A DNA stretch of 64,000 bases from positions 1,172,208-1,236,207 of the forward strand of contig NZ_JAOQNH010000002.1 in assembly GCF_025961205.1 (NCBI RefSeq), in the 5' to 3' direction. Origin of the DNA: Azospirillum fermentarium (GTDB lineage Bacteria; Pseudomonadota; Alphaproteobacteria; Azospirillales; Azospirillaceae). Of the stretch, positions 46,510 through 53,487 are shown piece by piece. Under the pieces are notes generated by a model, which was not told the origin of the DNA, did not search any database, and saw nothing but the letters and a program-made list of their open reading frames with translations. Made by a program: the position numbers and the translations under genes. Each line of letters opens with the position of its first letter. Position 1 is the stretch's first letter.

Positions 46510-47319
46510 ATGCAGGAAGACCACCCGCGCACCCGCCTTTACGTGGACAGCCCGCTTGTGGCCGGACAGGCCGTGGGGCTGGACCACGAACGCGCCCATT
46601 ACCTGCGCCACGTCCTGCGGCTGGACCGGGGCGACGCGGTGGCGGTGTTCAACGGCCGTGACGGCGAATGGCTGGCCCGCATCGACGGGTTCGGCAAGGG
46701 CTGGTGCTCGCTGGAAGCCGTTCACCAGCGCCGCCCCCAGGCCGATGCCGCCGACCTGTGGCTGGCCTTCGCCCCCATCAAGCGCGGGCGCATCGACCTT
46801 GTGGCCGAAAAGGCCAGCGAACTGGGGGCGTCCAAGCTGTGGCCGGTGTTCACCCGCCGCACCGACCCCAACCGGGTCAACATGGACCGCCTGCGCGCCA
46901 ACGCGGTGGAGGCGGCGGAACAGTCCGAGCGCCTGACCGTCCCCGATCTGGAAGAGCCGCTGGCGCTGGACAAGGTGCTGGCGCTGTGGCCCCACGAGCG
47001 CACCCTGTTCCTGTGCGCCGAGGCGGGGGAGGCCCGCCCCATCGCCCGCGTCCTGGCCGATTTCGCCGAATCCCGCCCGCTGGAGTCCGCCCCGCCGCCG
47101 GTGGGTTTCCTGGTGGGGCCGGAGGGCGGCTTTGCGCCGGAAGAGCTTGACGCCCTTCGCAAACTCCCCTTTGTTGTCCCGGTCGGGCTGGGGCCGCGGG
47201 TCCTGCGCGCCGACACCGCGGCGCTGGCGGCCCTGACCTGCTGGCAGGCCATCGCCGGGGACTGGGCCGTGGAGGGGGAGGCCGGACGCCCGCCGTTCCG
47301 CCAGCCGGCCCAGCCCTGA
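46510..47319 (+). CDS. rsmE: 16S rRNA m3U1498 methyltransferase
   Basis: A 269-residue SPOUT-class methyltransferase. The PUA-like N-terminus has HPRTRLYVDSPLVAGQAVGLDHERAHYLRHVLRLDRGDAVAVFNG. The knotted SAM site is FLVGPEGGFAPEELDAL with GLGPRVLRADTAALAALTCWQAI. It methylates U1498 in the decoding centre. A gap of 44 bases after the sensor kinase suggests possible read-through, but function is unrelated. Confidence 0.94.
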   Translation: MQEDHPRTRLYVDSPLVAGQAVGLDHERAHYLRHVLRLDRGDAVAVFNGRDGEWLARIDGFGKGWCSLEAVHQRRPQADAADLWLAFAPIKRGRIDLVAEKASELGASKLWPVFTRRTDPNRVNMDRLRANAVEAAEQSERLTVPDLEEPLALDKVLALWPHERTLFLCAEAGEARPIARVLADFAESRPLESAPPPVGFLVGPEGGFAPEELDALRKLPFVVPVGLGPRVLRADTAALAALTCWQAIAGDWAVEGEAGRPPFRQPAQP

Positions 47320-47367
47320 CCCGCACGAACCATCCCGATTCCGCATCCCGCAAACCCCGGAGCCGTC

Positions 47368-48732
47368 ATGTCCGCCCCTCCCACGACCCGCGGCGCACCG
47401 ATCACCAGCCGCAACGAGCTGGTCGCCTATCTGGAATCCGGCAACAAGCCGGCGTCGGAATGGCGCATCGGCACCGAGCACGAAAAGTTCGCCTACCGCC
47501 AGAGCGACCTGCGCCCCCTGCCCTATGACGGCGCGGACGGCATCGGCGAGCTTCTGACCCGCCTCCAGCGTTTCGGCTGGGCGCCGATGATCGAGGGCGG
47601 CCACCTCATCGCGCTGACCCAGGACGGCGCCAACATCACGCTGGAGCCGGGCGGGCAGGTGGAACTGTCGGGCGCCCCGCTCGCCACCCTGCACCAGACC
47701 TGTGCCGAGGTTCACCAGCACCTGCGCCAGGTGCGCGAGATCGGGTCCGAACTGGGCATCGGCATGGTGGGGCTGGGCTTCCAGCCGAAATGGCCCCGCG
47801 CCGATATCCCGTGGATGCCCAAGGGCCGGTACCGCATCATGGGCGAATACATGCCCAAGCGCGGCGGCCTGGGGCTGGACATGATGCTGCGCACCTGCAC
47901 CGTGCAGGTGAACCTGGACTTCGCCAGCGAAGCCGACATGGTGAAGAAGTTCCGCGTGTCGCTGGCGCTGCAGCCCATCGCCACCGCGCTGTTCGCCAAT
48001 TCCCCCTTCACCGAGGGGCAGCCCAACGGCTTCCAGTCGTTCCGCAGCCACATCTGGACCGACACCGACCCCGACCGCACCGGCGACCTGCCCTTCGTGT
48101 TCGAGGACGGCTTCGGGTTCGAGCGGTACGCCGACTATGCCCTTGATACGCCGATGTATTTCGTCTACCGCGACGGCAGCTACATCGACGCCTCGGGCCT
48201 GTCGTTCCGCGATTTCCTGGCCGGCAAGCTGGCGGTGCTGCCGGGGGAAACGCCGCTGATGACCGACTGGGTGGACCACCTGACCACCCTGTTCCCCGAG
48301 GTCCGGCTGAAGAAGTACCTGGAGATGCGCGGTGCCGACGGCGGCCCCTGGCGCCGCCTGTGCGCCCTGCCCGCCCTGTGGGTCGGCCTGCTTTACGACA
48401 CCGTGGCGCTGGACGCCGCGTGGGATCTGGTGAAGGACTGGACCGGGGAAGAACGGGCGTCCTTGCGCGCCGGCGTCCCCCGCCACGCCCTGCGCACGCC
48501 CTTCCGCAACGGCACCGTCCAGGACGTGGCCCGCGAGGTGCTGGCGATTGCCCGCGACGGCCTGGCCCGCCGTGCGCGCAACGACAACTGGGGCGACGAC
48601 GAAACCCACTTCCTCGACACCCTGTTCGCCATCGCCGAATCCGGCCAGACCCCCGCCGACGAGTTGCTGGAACGCTTCCACGGCGAATGGGCCGGCAGCG
48701 TCGATCCGGTGTTCCGGGATTACGCGTACTGA
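47368..48732 (+). CDS. gshA: Glutamate-cysteine ligase (plant/alphaproteobacterial type)
   Basis: A 454-residue first enzyme of glutathione synthesis. Diagnostic segments are [12 protein letters not shown] (Glu-binding), [51 protein letters not shown] and [31 protein letters not shown]. The last residues [10 protein letters not shown] are repeated, as VNPVFRDYDY plus stop, at about 50004-50036, suggesting the 3' end was exchanged when an element inserted. gshB is not nearby. Confidence 0.96.
   Translation: MSAPPTTRGAPITSRNELVAYLESGNKPASEWRIGTEHEKFAYRQSDLRPLPYDGADGIGELLTRLQRFGWAPMIEGGHLIALTQDGANITLEPGGQVELSGAPLATLHQTCAEVHQHLRQVREIGSELGIGMVGLGFQPKWPRADIPWMPKGRYRIMGEYMPKRGGLGLDMMLRTCTVQVNLDFASEADMVKKFRVSLALQPIATALFANSPFTEGQPNGFQSFRSHIWTDTDPDRTGDLPFVFEDGFGFERYADYALDTPMYFVYRDGSYIDASGLSFRDFLAGKLAVLPGETPLMTDWVDHLTTLFPEVRLKKYLEMRGADGGPWRRLCALPALWVGLLYDTVALDAAWDLVKDWTGEERASLRAGVPRHALRTPFRNGTVQDVAREVLAIARDGLARRARNDNWGDDETHFLDTLFAIAESGQTPADELLERFHGEWAGSVDPVFRDYAY
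48709..48724 (+). repeat. Left copy of the gshA-end direct repeat
   Basis: GTGTTCCGGGATTACG, inside the last codons of gshA. The identical 16-mer is at 50013-50028, and similarity continues on both sides in the same reading phase. It has the character of an attachment-site duplication. Confidence 0.6.
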
Positions 48733-48753
48733 CGGGAGCGCGCTTTCGCGCGT

Positions 48754-48806
48754 GCGAAGGGGCTACCCGCCCCTTCGCCTTCCCCGGCCAAGGGCTTGGC
48801 CCTTGG
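48754..48806 (+). terminator. Tandem hairpins after gshA
   Basis: The first is GCGAAGGGGC with GCCCCTTCGC (perfect 10-bp stem, loop TACCC). The second is CCAAGGGC with GCCCTTGG (loop TTG). They stand back to back just after the gshA stop. The first is followed by CTTCCCC rather than a T-run, so termination is probable but not certain. Confidence 0.55.
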
Positions 48807-48841
48807 GATCTGGGGCAGAAACTATCAGAAGGTTCGAGACG

Positions 48842-49165
48842 ATGGCGAAAACCAGGGCTTATAAAAGCGACGTGAAGGCGGCGATCCACGAAACGGCACT
48901 GGATCTGCATGAAGCCGGGCTTATCGACAAGCACACGATGCGCCGCTTTGACCAATCTTCCCTGACGCCGGTTCGGACATTCTCTGCCGCAGAGATCCGC
49001 GCCCTGCGCAAACGTGAGCAGGTCAGCTAGACTGTGTTTGCCCTGTATCTCAACGTTAGCAAGGATTCGGTAAGCCAATGGGAGCGGGGCGACAAGCAGC
49101 CCGCCGACCCGACGCGCAAGCTGTTGTCCATCGTCGTTGAAAAAGGTCTATCGGCCATCGCCTGA
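48842..49165 (+). pseudogene. XRE antitoxin-like gene (HigA/COG2944 type) interrupted by an amber codon
   Basis: The frame starts MAKTRAYKSDVKAAIHETAL and continues DLHEAGLIDKHTMRRFD ... IRALRKREQVS, then hits TAG at 49028-49030. Without a frame change it goes on with TVFALYLNVSKDSVSQWERG ... DPTRKLLSIVVEKGLSAIA and a TGA at 49163-49165, exactly the helix-turn-helix half of this antitoxin family. In relatives the interrupted position is usually Gln (CAG), so one C-to-T change explains the stop. Total length would be 107 residues, as in the family. No toxin gene of the usual upstream partner type is present. The N-terminal 62 residues alone lack the DNA-binding domain. Confidence 0.85.
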
Positions 49166-49198
49166 GCCTTGCAGGCACCAGAACCTGCTGCAAGGGAG

Positions 49199-49537
49199 TC
49201 AGCGGTGTGGGCCGGTGGTCAGTTCGCCAAGACCCGTCAGTTTGAACGCCCCCTTGCCCGGCAGAGAAACCCGAAGTTCCAGTTCTCCCCCCGCCGCTTC
49301 CACGAAACGCCGCAGGGTGGAGAGGTACAGGTCCGCCCGCTTCTCAATCTGGTGAACCGTCGGTTGCTTCACGTTCAGCGCCTCGGCGACCTGACCTTGA
49401 GTCAAAGCCGCCAGCCGGCGCAGTTCCGCCAACCCGTCGATCTCGTCCAGCATCTCGGCGGCCCGAACCTCCACCGCGGCACGCTCGTCATCCGGCATGG
49501 CAGAGAGGATGTCATCAAACGGGACCGTTGCCGTCAT
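49199..49537 (-). CDS. XRE-family antitoxin (HigA-like)
   Basis: A 112-residue antitoxin. The helix-turn-helix is LRRLAALTQGQVAEALNVKQPTVHQIEKRADLYLSTLRRFVEAAGGELELRVSLPG, at residues 39-94. The N-terminal part would bind the toxin. The ATG overlaps the toxin stop by 4 bases (ATGA), giving the toxin-first order of HigBA modules. It probably represses the promoter at 49901-49928. Confidence 0.9.
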   Translation of the reverse strand: MTATVPFDDILSAMPDDERAAVEVRAAEMLDEIDGLAELRRLAALTQGQVAEALNVKQPTVHQIEKRADLYLSTLRRFVEAAGGELELRVSLPGKGAFKLTGLGELTTGPHR

Positions 49538-49893
49538 GGCGTGGCTCCTTTCAGGTCGGTGAGGTGGTCATCATAGCGGGTGTCGGCGGTGGCGATCATC
49601 GATGCGTAGAACCGTTTCTCCGAAACCCCGCTCTTGTCGCCGGCAACCAGCACGATGGCATTGCGTTTCGGATCGAAGGCAAAGGCCACCCGCCAGACAC
49701 CGCCATCCGATTTGAACCGCAGTTCCTTCATATTGGCGTGCCGGGAACCGTTCAGCGTATCGACATGCGGCCGGCCAAGCGCCGGCCCACGCTCCCCAAG
49801 CACCTTGACCGCCGCGGCAAGGTCGATCCGCACGGCTCTGGGCAACGCCTTGAATTCGACCACGAATGCGGCATGAAACAGAACGGTGTGCAT
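49534..49893 (-). CDS. HigB-like toxin (phage-derived Gp49-like/RelE superfamily)
   Basis: A 119-residue toxin. The family pattern is seen in FVVEFKALPRAVRIDLAAAVKVLGERGPALGRPHVDTLNGSRHANMKELRF and GVWRVAFAFDPKRNAIVLVAGDKSG, ending in MIATADTRYDDHLTDL. Relatives are ribosome-dependent or free mRNA interferases. The promoter just upstream places the transcription start almost on the ATG, so the mRNA may be leaderless. It is paired with the HigA-like antitoxin. Confidence 0.9.
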   Translation of the reverse strand: MHTVLFHAAFVVEFKALPRAVRIDLAAAVKVLGERGPALGRPHVDTLNGSRHANMKELRFKSDGGVWRVAFAFDPKRNAIVLVAGDKSGVSEKRFYASMIATADTRYDDHLTDLKGATP

Positions 49894-49900
49894 GGGGAAA

Positions 49901-49951
49901 TTTATAGGTTTTAAGCTATTTTCGTCAACAGGAAATAGTTCAATACCTATA
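49901..49951 (-). promoter_or_regulatory. Promoter and nested operators of the toxin-antitoxin operon
   Basis: On the minus strand, a -35 box TTGACG (49928-49923) and -10 box TATAAA (49906-49901) are 16 bases apart. Two nested inverted repeats cover it: CTATTT/AAATAG at 49916-49921 and 49933-49938, and TATAGGT/ACCTATA at 49903-49909 and 49945-49951. The second includes the -10 box, the first flanks the -35 box: a fitting arrangement for autoregulation by the antitoxin. Confidence 0.7.
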
Positions 49952-50003
49952 CCGCAAGGCCCGTATTGACGACCTGTGGCATCCACGACGAATGAGACGG
50001 TAG

Positions 50004-50036
50004 GTCAATCCCGTGTTCCGGGATTACGATTATTGA
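50004..50036 (+). repeat. Right copy of the gshA 3' end (displaced gene end)
   Basis: This stretch reads in one frame V-N-P-V-F-R-D-Y-D-Y-stop, nearly the same as the end of gshA ([14 protein letters not shown]). It contains the same 16-mer GTGTTCCGGGATTACG at 50013-50028. The differences are mostly at third codon positions. No gshA sequence precedes it, so it is a displaced 3' end, as left by insertion of an element. Confidence 0.65.
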
Positions 50037-50148
50037 GTTAGTATTAGGGAGTGGACTTTACGTATCCGAAGAGGCTCCTCATTTTTGACCTTTGCTGACC
50101 AAGGGCGGTGCCTTTGAATTTTGTGAAATAACTTATGGGAGAAATTAA

Positions 50149-51411
50149 ATGGCATCCAAATCACAAATTGATAAAGCTGGAATAATTTTAAGCAATGATA
50201 GCCATCGATTTGATGAAACATGGCTTGAATCTGATTACATATTCGAAGAATACAGGAAAAAACACCTTTCGCCCTTAACAAATTTAACCCATAAAATTCA
50301 AGAATGGCTACAGTACTACAATAATTCTTATTTTATTGCCCAGAGATTAAAGAGAAAACCTCAAATTTTGAGGAAACTTAGACGCCTTAGTGTTCGACTA
50401 ACTCAACTGCAAGATATTGGCGGATGCCGTATTATTGTTGAGAAGAATTCTGATGTTAATAATTTAGTAATTTTTATTAGAGAAAAAATATCTTTATCTG
50501 GATTTGCAAAAATAACAAAAGAAACTGATTACAGAGAGTCAGGACGCGATGATACTGGTTACCGCGCCTATCATATTATTCTTGATATTTGTGGTGTCAA
50601 AATTGAACTACAATTGCGCAGTCAATTACAGCACTATTGGTCCGAAAGCATTGAAAGAACATCTGTAATATATGGGTTTAGATTAAAAGAAAAAGAAGGC
50701 GATCCAATTATTATAGATTACTACAAAACCTTCTCAAATGCATTGCATGAAATCGAATCTGGCTATAGCTTAGGCAGTGATATCGAAATTATTCTTGAAC
50801 AAAAGCGAATTGATTCTGAAAAATTAATATCGCAATCATCTAATGATCGAGCTCTTGGCGGTCATGTTAACTCTGATATTATTAAAGCAATGGCTGAACG
50901 CGAAGGACATAATAAAGGGGAGCTAAATAATTGGATACTTGTATTTGACTGGACAGATGGTAATTTTATTACATGGGATGTAGTCGGTCGCAATGCTGAT
51001 GAAGCGATAAGACAATACTCTCGATATGAAATGGATTTTCCCGAGAAAAACAACTATGAAGTTGTTTTGATAGGAACGTCAGATATATCAACAGTACCAC
51101 ATACCCACAGTCACTATTTCGGCATTGAACATCACAATGCAGCCCTGGAAAAAATGGAAAAATCTATTATTGGTATTTCTAAACGCTGCCAGCTTGATAT
51201 TGGAGCAAGAAAAATATTAATGACAATGCATAGCAGAAAATACTGGGATGAAAGAACAGTATTGACCGAAACACTCAAAAATCACTTTTGCAAGAATGTG
51301 GCAACATTTGAATCGTCACTAAATGCTCTACGAGAAAAGGGATTTATAACCGGCCAAAACCCTATTTCGCTAAATATTAAGCGGAGCCGAGAGATCGAAG
51401 AATTTGTGTAA
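50149..51411 (+). CDS. Orphan RelA/SpoT-domain protein (alarmone synthetase type)
   Basis: A 420-residue protein encoded by A+T-rich DNA quite unlike everything around it, so probably recently acquired. Residues 45-170 match the nucleotide pyrophosphokinase (RSH synthetase) fold: Arg66/Lys68 and Lys76 in RLKRKPQILRKL, Asp89 and Arg94 in LQDIGGCRIIV, DYRESGRDDTGYRAYH (Gly137-Tyr138, His142), and Glu153, Gln155, Arg157 in KIELQLRSQL. No HD hydrolase, TGS or ACT domain is present. The C-terminal 190 residues are not recognised; they include WILVFDWTDGNFITWDVVG and HTHSHYFGIEHHN. Start ATG follows GGGAGAAA. It may be a regulated (p)ppGpp/(p)ppApp synthetase of the toxSAS/CapRel kind, used in defence. 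Confidence 0.85.
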   Translation: MASKSQIDKAGIILSNDSHRFDETWLESDYIFEEYRKKHLSPLTNLTHKIQEWLQYYNNSYFIAQRLKRKPQILRKLRRLSVRLTQLQDIGGCRIIVEKNSDVNNLVIFIREKISLSGFAKITKETDYRESGRDDTGYRAYHIILDICGVKIELQLRSQLQHYWSESIERTSVIYGFRLKEKEGDPIIIDYYKTFSNALHEIESGYSLGSDIEIILEQKRIDSEKLISQSSNDRALGGHVNSDIIKAMAEREGHNKGELNNWILVFDWTDGNFITWDVVGRNADEAIRQYSRYEMDFPEKNNYEVVLIGTSDISTVPHTHSHYFGIEHHNAALEKMEKSIIGISKRCQLDIGARKILMTMHSRKYWDERTVLTETLKNHFCKNVATFESSLNALREKGFITGQNPISLNIKRSREIEEFV

Positions 51412-51421
51412 ATAATAAGCT

Positions 51422-51769
51422 CTATTTTTTATTTACTAACCGCCCCAGCGCCTCCACCTGCGCCACCGCGACCTCAAGGACCGGCAGGTCCAACGCCCTT
51501 GACGCCCGCAGCAGCGAGTCTTCCAGGCGTTGGCGGGCGGGGTCGGGGGCGGGGCTGTGGCCGAGGTAGTCGAGGAAATCGCCGATCGGCAACGCAAAGG
51601 CCGCGCGCAGCGCCTCCACCGTGTCCAGGCCGGGGACGTTCTGGCCGCGCTCCAGGTTCGAAATGCTGTCGGTGGACAAACCCGCAAGCTCAGCCAGCTT
51701 CTCCTGGCTGTAGCCGCGTTCAAGACGGAGATGGCGGAGCCGTAGCCCGAAACGGGTTTCCGTAGTCAT
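51422..51769 (-). CDS. XRE-family transcriptional regulator
   Basis: A 115-residue protein. The helix-turn-helix is FGLRLRHLRLERGYSQEKLAELAGLSTDSISNLERGQNVPGLDTVEALRAAFALP (residues 7-61), and the C-terminal half is a helix that may dimerise. The gene is GC-rich again, so it does not belong to the A+T-rich insert before it, though it converges on it with only 10 bases between the stops. Two inverted repeats just upstream suggest autoregulation. Confidence 0.9.
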   Translation of the reverse strand: MTTETRFGLRLRHLRLERGYSQEKLAELAGLSTDSISNLERGQNVPGLDTVEALRAAFALPIGDFLDYLGHSPAPDPARQRLEDSLLRASRALDLPVLEVAVAQVEALGRLVNKK

Positions 51770-51778
51770 ACCGGATCG

Positions 51779-51843
51779 TAGTCCGTGCTCTCACCCTTGA
51801 CAACGGACTATAATACGATTTATTCGATATTATCTGATTATAG
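51779..51843. promoter_or_regulatory. Overlapping inverted repeats upstream of the XRE regulator
   Basis: TAGTCCGT (51779-51786) faces ACGGACTA (51803-51810), and CTATAAT (51808-51814) faces ATTATAG (51837-51843). The patch is A+T-rich, with several TATAAT-like boxes on both strands, so promoters for the XRE gene (minus) and possibly for the plus-strand pair downstream overlap the operators. Confidence 0.6.
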
Positions 51844-51978
51844 TACGTCTTGCAACGCGCAGTAAGCCCATGCTACGGCCTTGGTCCGGTCACGCCGCCT
51901 GCGGCTCCGATCCGGCAACCGGGGGAAGGGGGACGAACGGCGCTCACGGGCGGGGCTTCACCCCAGGGAGATACGGCG

Positions 51979-52338
51979 ATGAACGAGAGCGGCCCAGACC
52001 CCGCGGACACTGACCCGGAAACGACCCCGGTCCACGCGCTTTACCGGCGGTTGCGCGCCCTGTCCCGCCCCGTGTCCGGCCTGAGCGACGATGAGCGCGC
52101 CCGGCGCAACGACATGATCGCCCGCACCGTCGCCGGGCTGGCCCGCCATCGCGCGGACAGTCTGGTCGATGTCGGGCGCAAGCTGACGGTGGTCGGCAAC
52201 CGTTTGCGCACCGAGACGCACACGCCGCGCTCGCCGTTCGGGGTGCTGACGCTGCGGCTTCTGGATTCCGCACGCGATGATCTGGCGCGGCTGACGCTTC
52301 CCGTTATCGGTCCCGGCACGGAAGGCCGCCCCGAATGA
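51979..52338 (+). CDS. Hypothetical protein preceding an RHH protein
   Basis: A 119-residue, Arg- and Asp-rich soluble protein without recognised domains. The pattern LYRRLRALSRPVSGLSDDERARRNDMIARTVAGLARHRADSLVDVGRKLTVVGNRL predicts two or three amphipathic helices. The start has GGGAG eight bases upstream. The stop overlaps the next gene by 4 bases (ATGA), so the two are one unit. Confidence 0.7.
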   Translation: MNESGPDPADTDPETTPVHALYRRLRALSRPVSGLSDDERARRNDMIARTVAGLARHRADSLVDVGRKLTVVGNRLRTETHTPRSPFGVLTLRLLDSARDDLARLTLPVIGPGTEGRPE

Positions 52339-52667
52339 ACGCGAATCCGCCCTCGCTCATCCCCCTCCCCACCGACATGGTTGCGCGGGGGATGCCTCTT
52401 CATGGCGGTGCCGAGGCCGTCGTGACGCTGGAACACTTCTATTGGGAGGCGCTGGGCGCCATCGCCGGGAACGAAGGCATGACCATCGATGCTCTGGTCC
52501 GTGAAACCGACCGCCGCCGCGTCCTGCTGCCCGAGGCCATGGCGCTGGAGCCGGCGTTGCGGCTGTTTTGCGTGTGCTATTACCAGCAGGCGACGGTGTT
52601 GTCCGGCGACCCGGTTGGGGAAACCATCGGGCAGCTTATGGACAAGGCCATTCATTTCCGCCGCTGA
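52335..52667 (+). CDS. Ribbon-helix-helix-domain protein
   Basis: A 110-residue protein. The middle, AVVTLEHFYWEALGAIAGNEGMTIDALVRETDRRR, fits the RHH_4/COG4321 pattern (strand, helix, turn, helix) of predicted DNA-binding proteins. The following ALRLFCVCYYQQATVL is the usual end. Such proteins are dimeric DNA binders, sometimes antitoxins. It is coupled to the upstream hypothetical gene. Confidence 0.7.
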   Translation: MNANPPSLIPLPTDMVARGMPLHGGAEAVVTLEHFYWEALGAIAGNEGMTIDALVRETDRRRVLLPEAMALEPALRLFCVCYYQQATVLSGDPVGETIGQLMDKAIHFRR

Positions 52668-52730
52668 GTGGGGAGCTTTCCCTGCGGACTTCACACACGC
52701 TTAACATATTGATAGGAAATAATTTTCTAT

Positions 52731-52846
52731 CGTCATTCCCGCGAAAGCGGGAATCCAGAAGGTGCTTCCAAGGGCGGACCTTAGGCGATTCATATCGCCG
52801 CTGATCGCGGCTCACGTCTGGATTTCAGCCTTCGCTGGAATGACGA
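52731..52846. repeat. MITE/REP-like element with terminal inverted repeats
   Basis: About 116 bp. The left end, CGTCATTCCCGCGAAAGCGG, continues GAATCCAGA. The right end, TCTGGATTTCAGCCTTCGC, continues TGGAATGACG, so the ends are imperfect inverted repeats of nearly 30 bases, each with its own small hairpin. Sequences starting CGTCATTCCCGCGAAAGCGGGAAT are common dispersed repeats of proteobacteria. It lies between convergent genes and carries no frame. Confidence 0.7.
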
Positions 52847-52879
52847 TGAAACAGTGCTTTTCCTACCCTCTATCCGATA

Positions 52880-53224
52880 TTACGCGCCCATCATGCGTTC
52901 CAGGGCGGTGATGGCGTTGCGGGCCAGCGGGATGCTGTAGTCGTCGGGGCCGGGGCCGTTGTTGGGGGCCAGCTTTTCCACCACATGACGCAGGGCGCGG
53001 ATCGCACCCGTCATCGTCGTCGGCTCCACACGCCGCAGCAGGGCACCCGTCTGGTCGCGGGTCAGTTCCGCCACCTTGTCCCGCAAGGCGTCGTCGTCGG
53101 GCGGCAGAGTCCGCCAGCCCGACAGTTGATGCTCCATTACCTCCAGCAGCAGCGCCACCGGATCGGGCGAACGGGAATTTTGCACGCAGGAATGCGCGCC
53201 TGTGGTATGCACCACATCAGCCAT
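52880..53224 (-). CDS. Hypothetical protein
   Basis: A 114-residue soluble, mostly helical protein: LLLEVMEHQLSGWRTLPPDDDALRDKVAELTRDQTGALLRRVEPTTMTGAIRALRHVVEKL. No family is recognised. Its codon use is GC-rich like the core genome. It begins with ATG in a weak ribosome-binding context and is separated from its neighbours by repeats on one side and a terminator on the other. Confidence 0.6.
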   Translation of the reverse strand: MADVVHTTGAHSCVQNSRSPDPVALLLEVMEHQLSGWRTLPPDDDALRDKVAELTRDQTGALLRRVEPTTMTGAIRALRHVVEKLAPNNGPGPDDYSIPLARNAITALERMMGA

Positions 53225-53354
53225 AGATCGATTCCTTCAGCCAGTCGGTTTATGGTCAGGCCGGGCCGGGTGGTGCGAACACCCGTCTCGGCCGCCCCAA
53301 AAGGCTGAATCAAACGGCACCCGTTGTCAATCGCAACGTCGCCGCAGCAAGAAA

Positions 53355-53373
53355 ACCGCCCGTCATGGGCGGT
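53355..53373. terminator. Bidirectional terminator
   Basis: ACCGCCC pairs with GGGCGGT around a 5-base loop. CTTTTTG follows on the plus strand and, on the minus strand, TTTTCTT. It lies beyond mfd (minus strand) and before the hypothetical gene at 53224. Confidence 0.75.
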
Positions 53374-53424
53374 CTTTTTGTTTAACGAATACTCGGATAT
53401 ATCCGCCCTCCCCTTCCCGTGATG

Positions 53425-53459
53425 AAAAGAGGAGGAGGTTTGGAGGTGCCAACCTCCAA
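53425..53459 (-). terminator. Possible terminator after mfd
   Basis: On the minus strand TTGGAGGT pairs with ACCTCCAA around a 4-base loop, 29 bases past the mfd stop, with TTTT about 12 bases further. The design (hairpin, short C/T tract, TTTTCATC) is like that after the FUSC gene. Confidence 0.45.
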
Positions 53460-53487
53460 GCGGGGCCGGGGCGGCAGCCCCGCTCTT

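Noticed and set aside
42860..47319. Open frames of more than 1100 codons opposite and in alternative phase to ubiA, the sensor kinase and rsmE
   Set aside because: Only the parts coding for UbiA and RsmE show family sequence. The extensions are low-complexity translations of GC-rich coding DNA in wrong frames.
48733..50148. Integrase or tRNA-associated prophage at the islet
   Set aside because: No tyrosine or serine recombinase frame and no tRNA gene are present. The claim of integration rests only on the duplicated gshA end.
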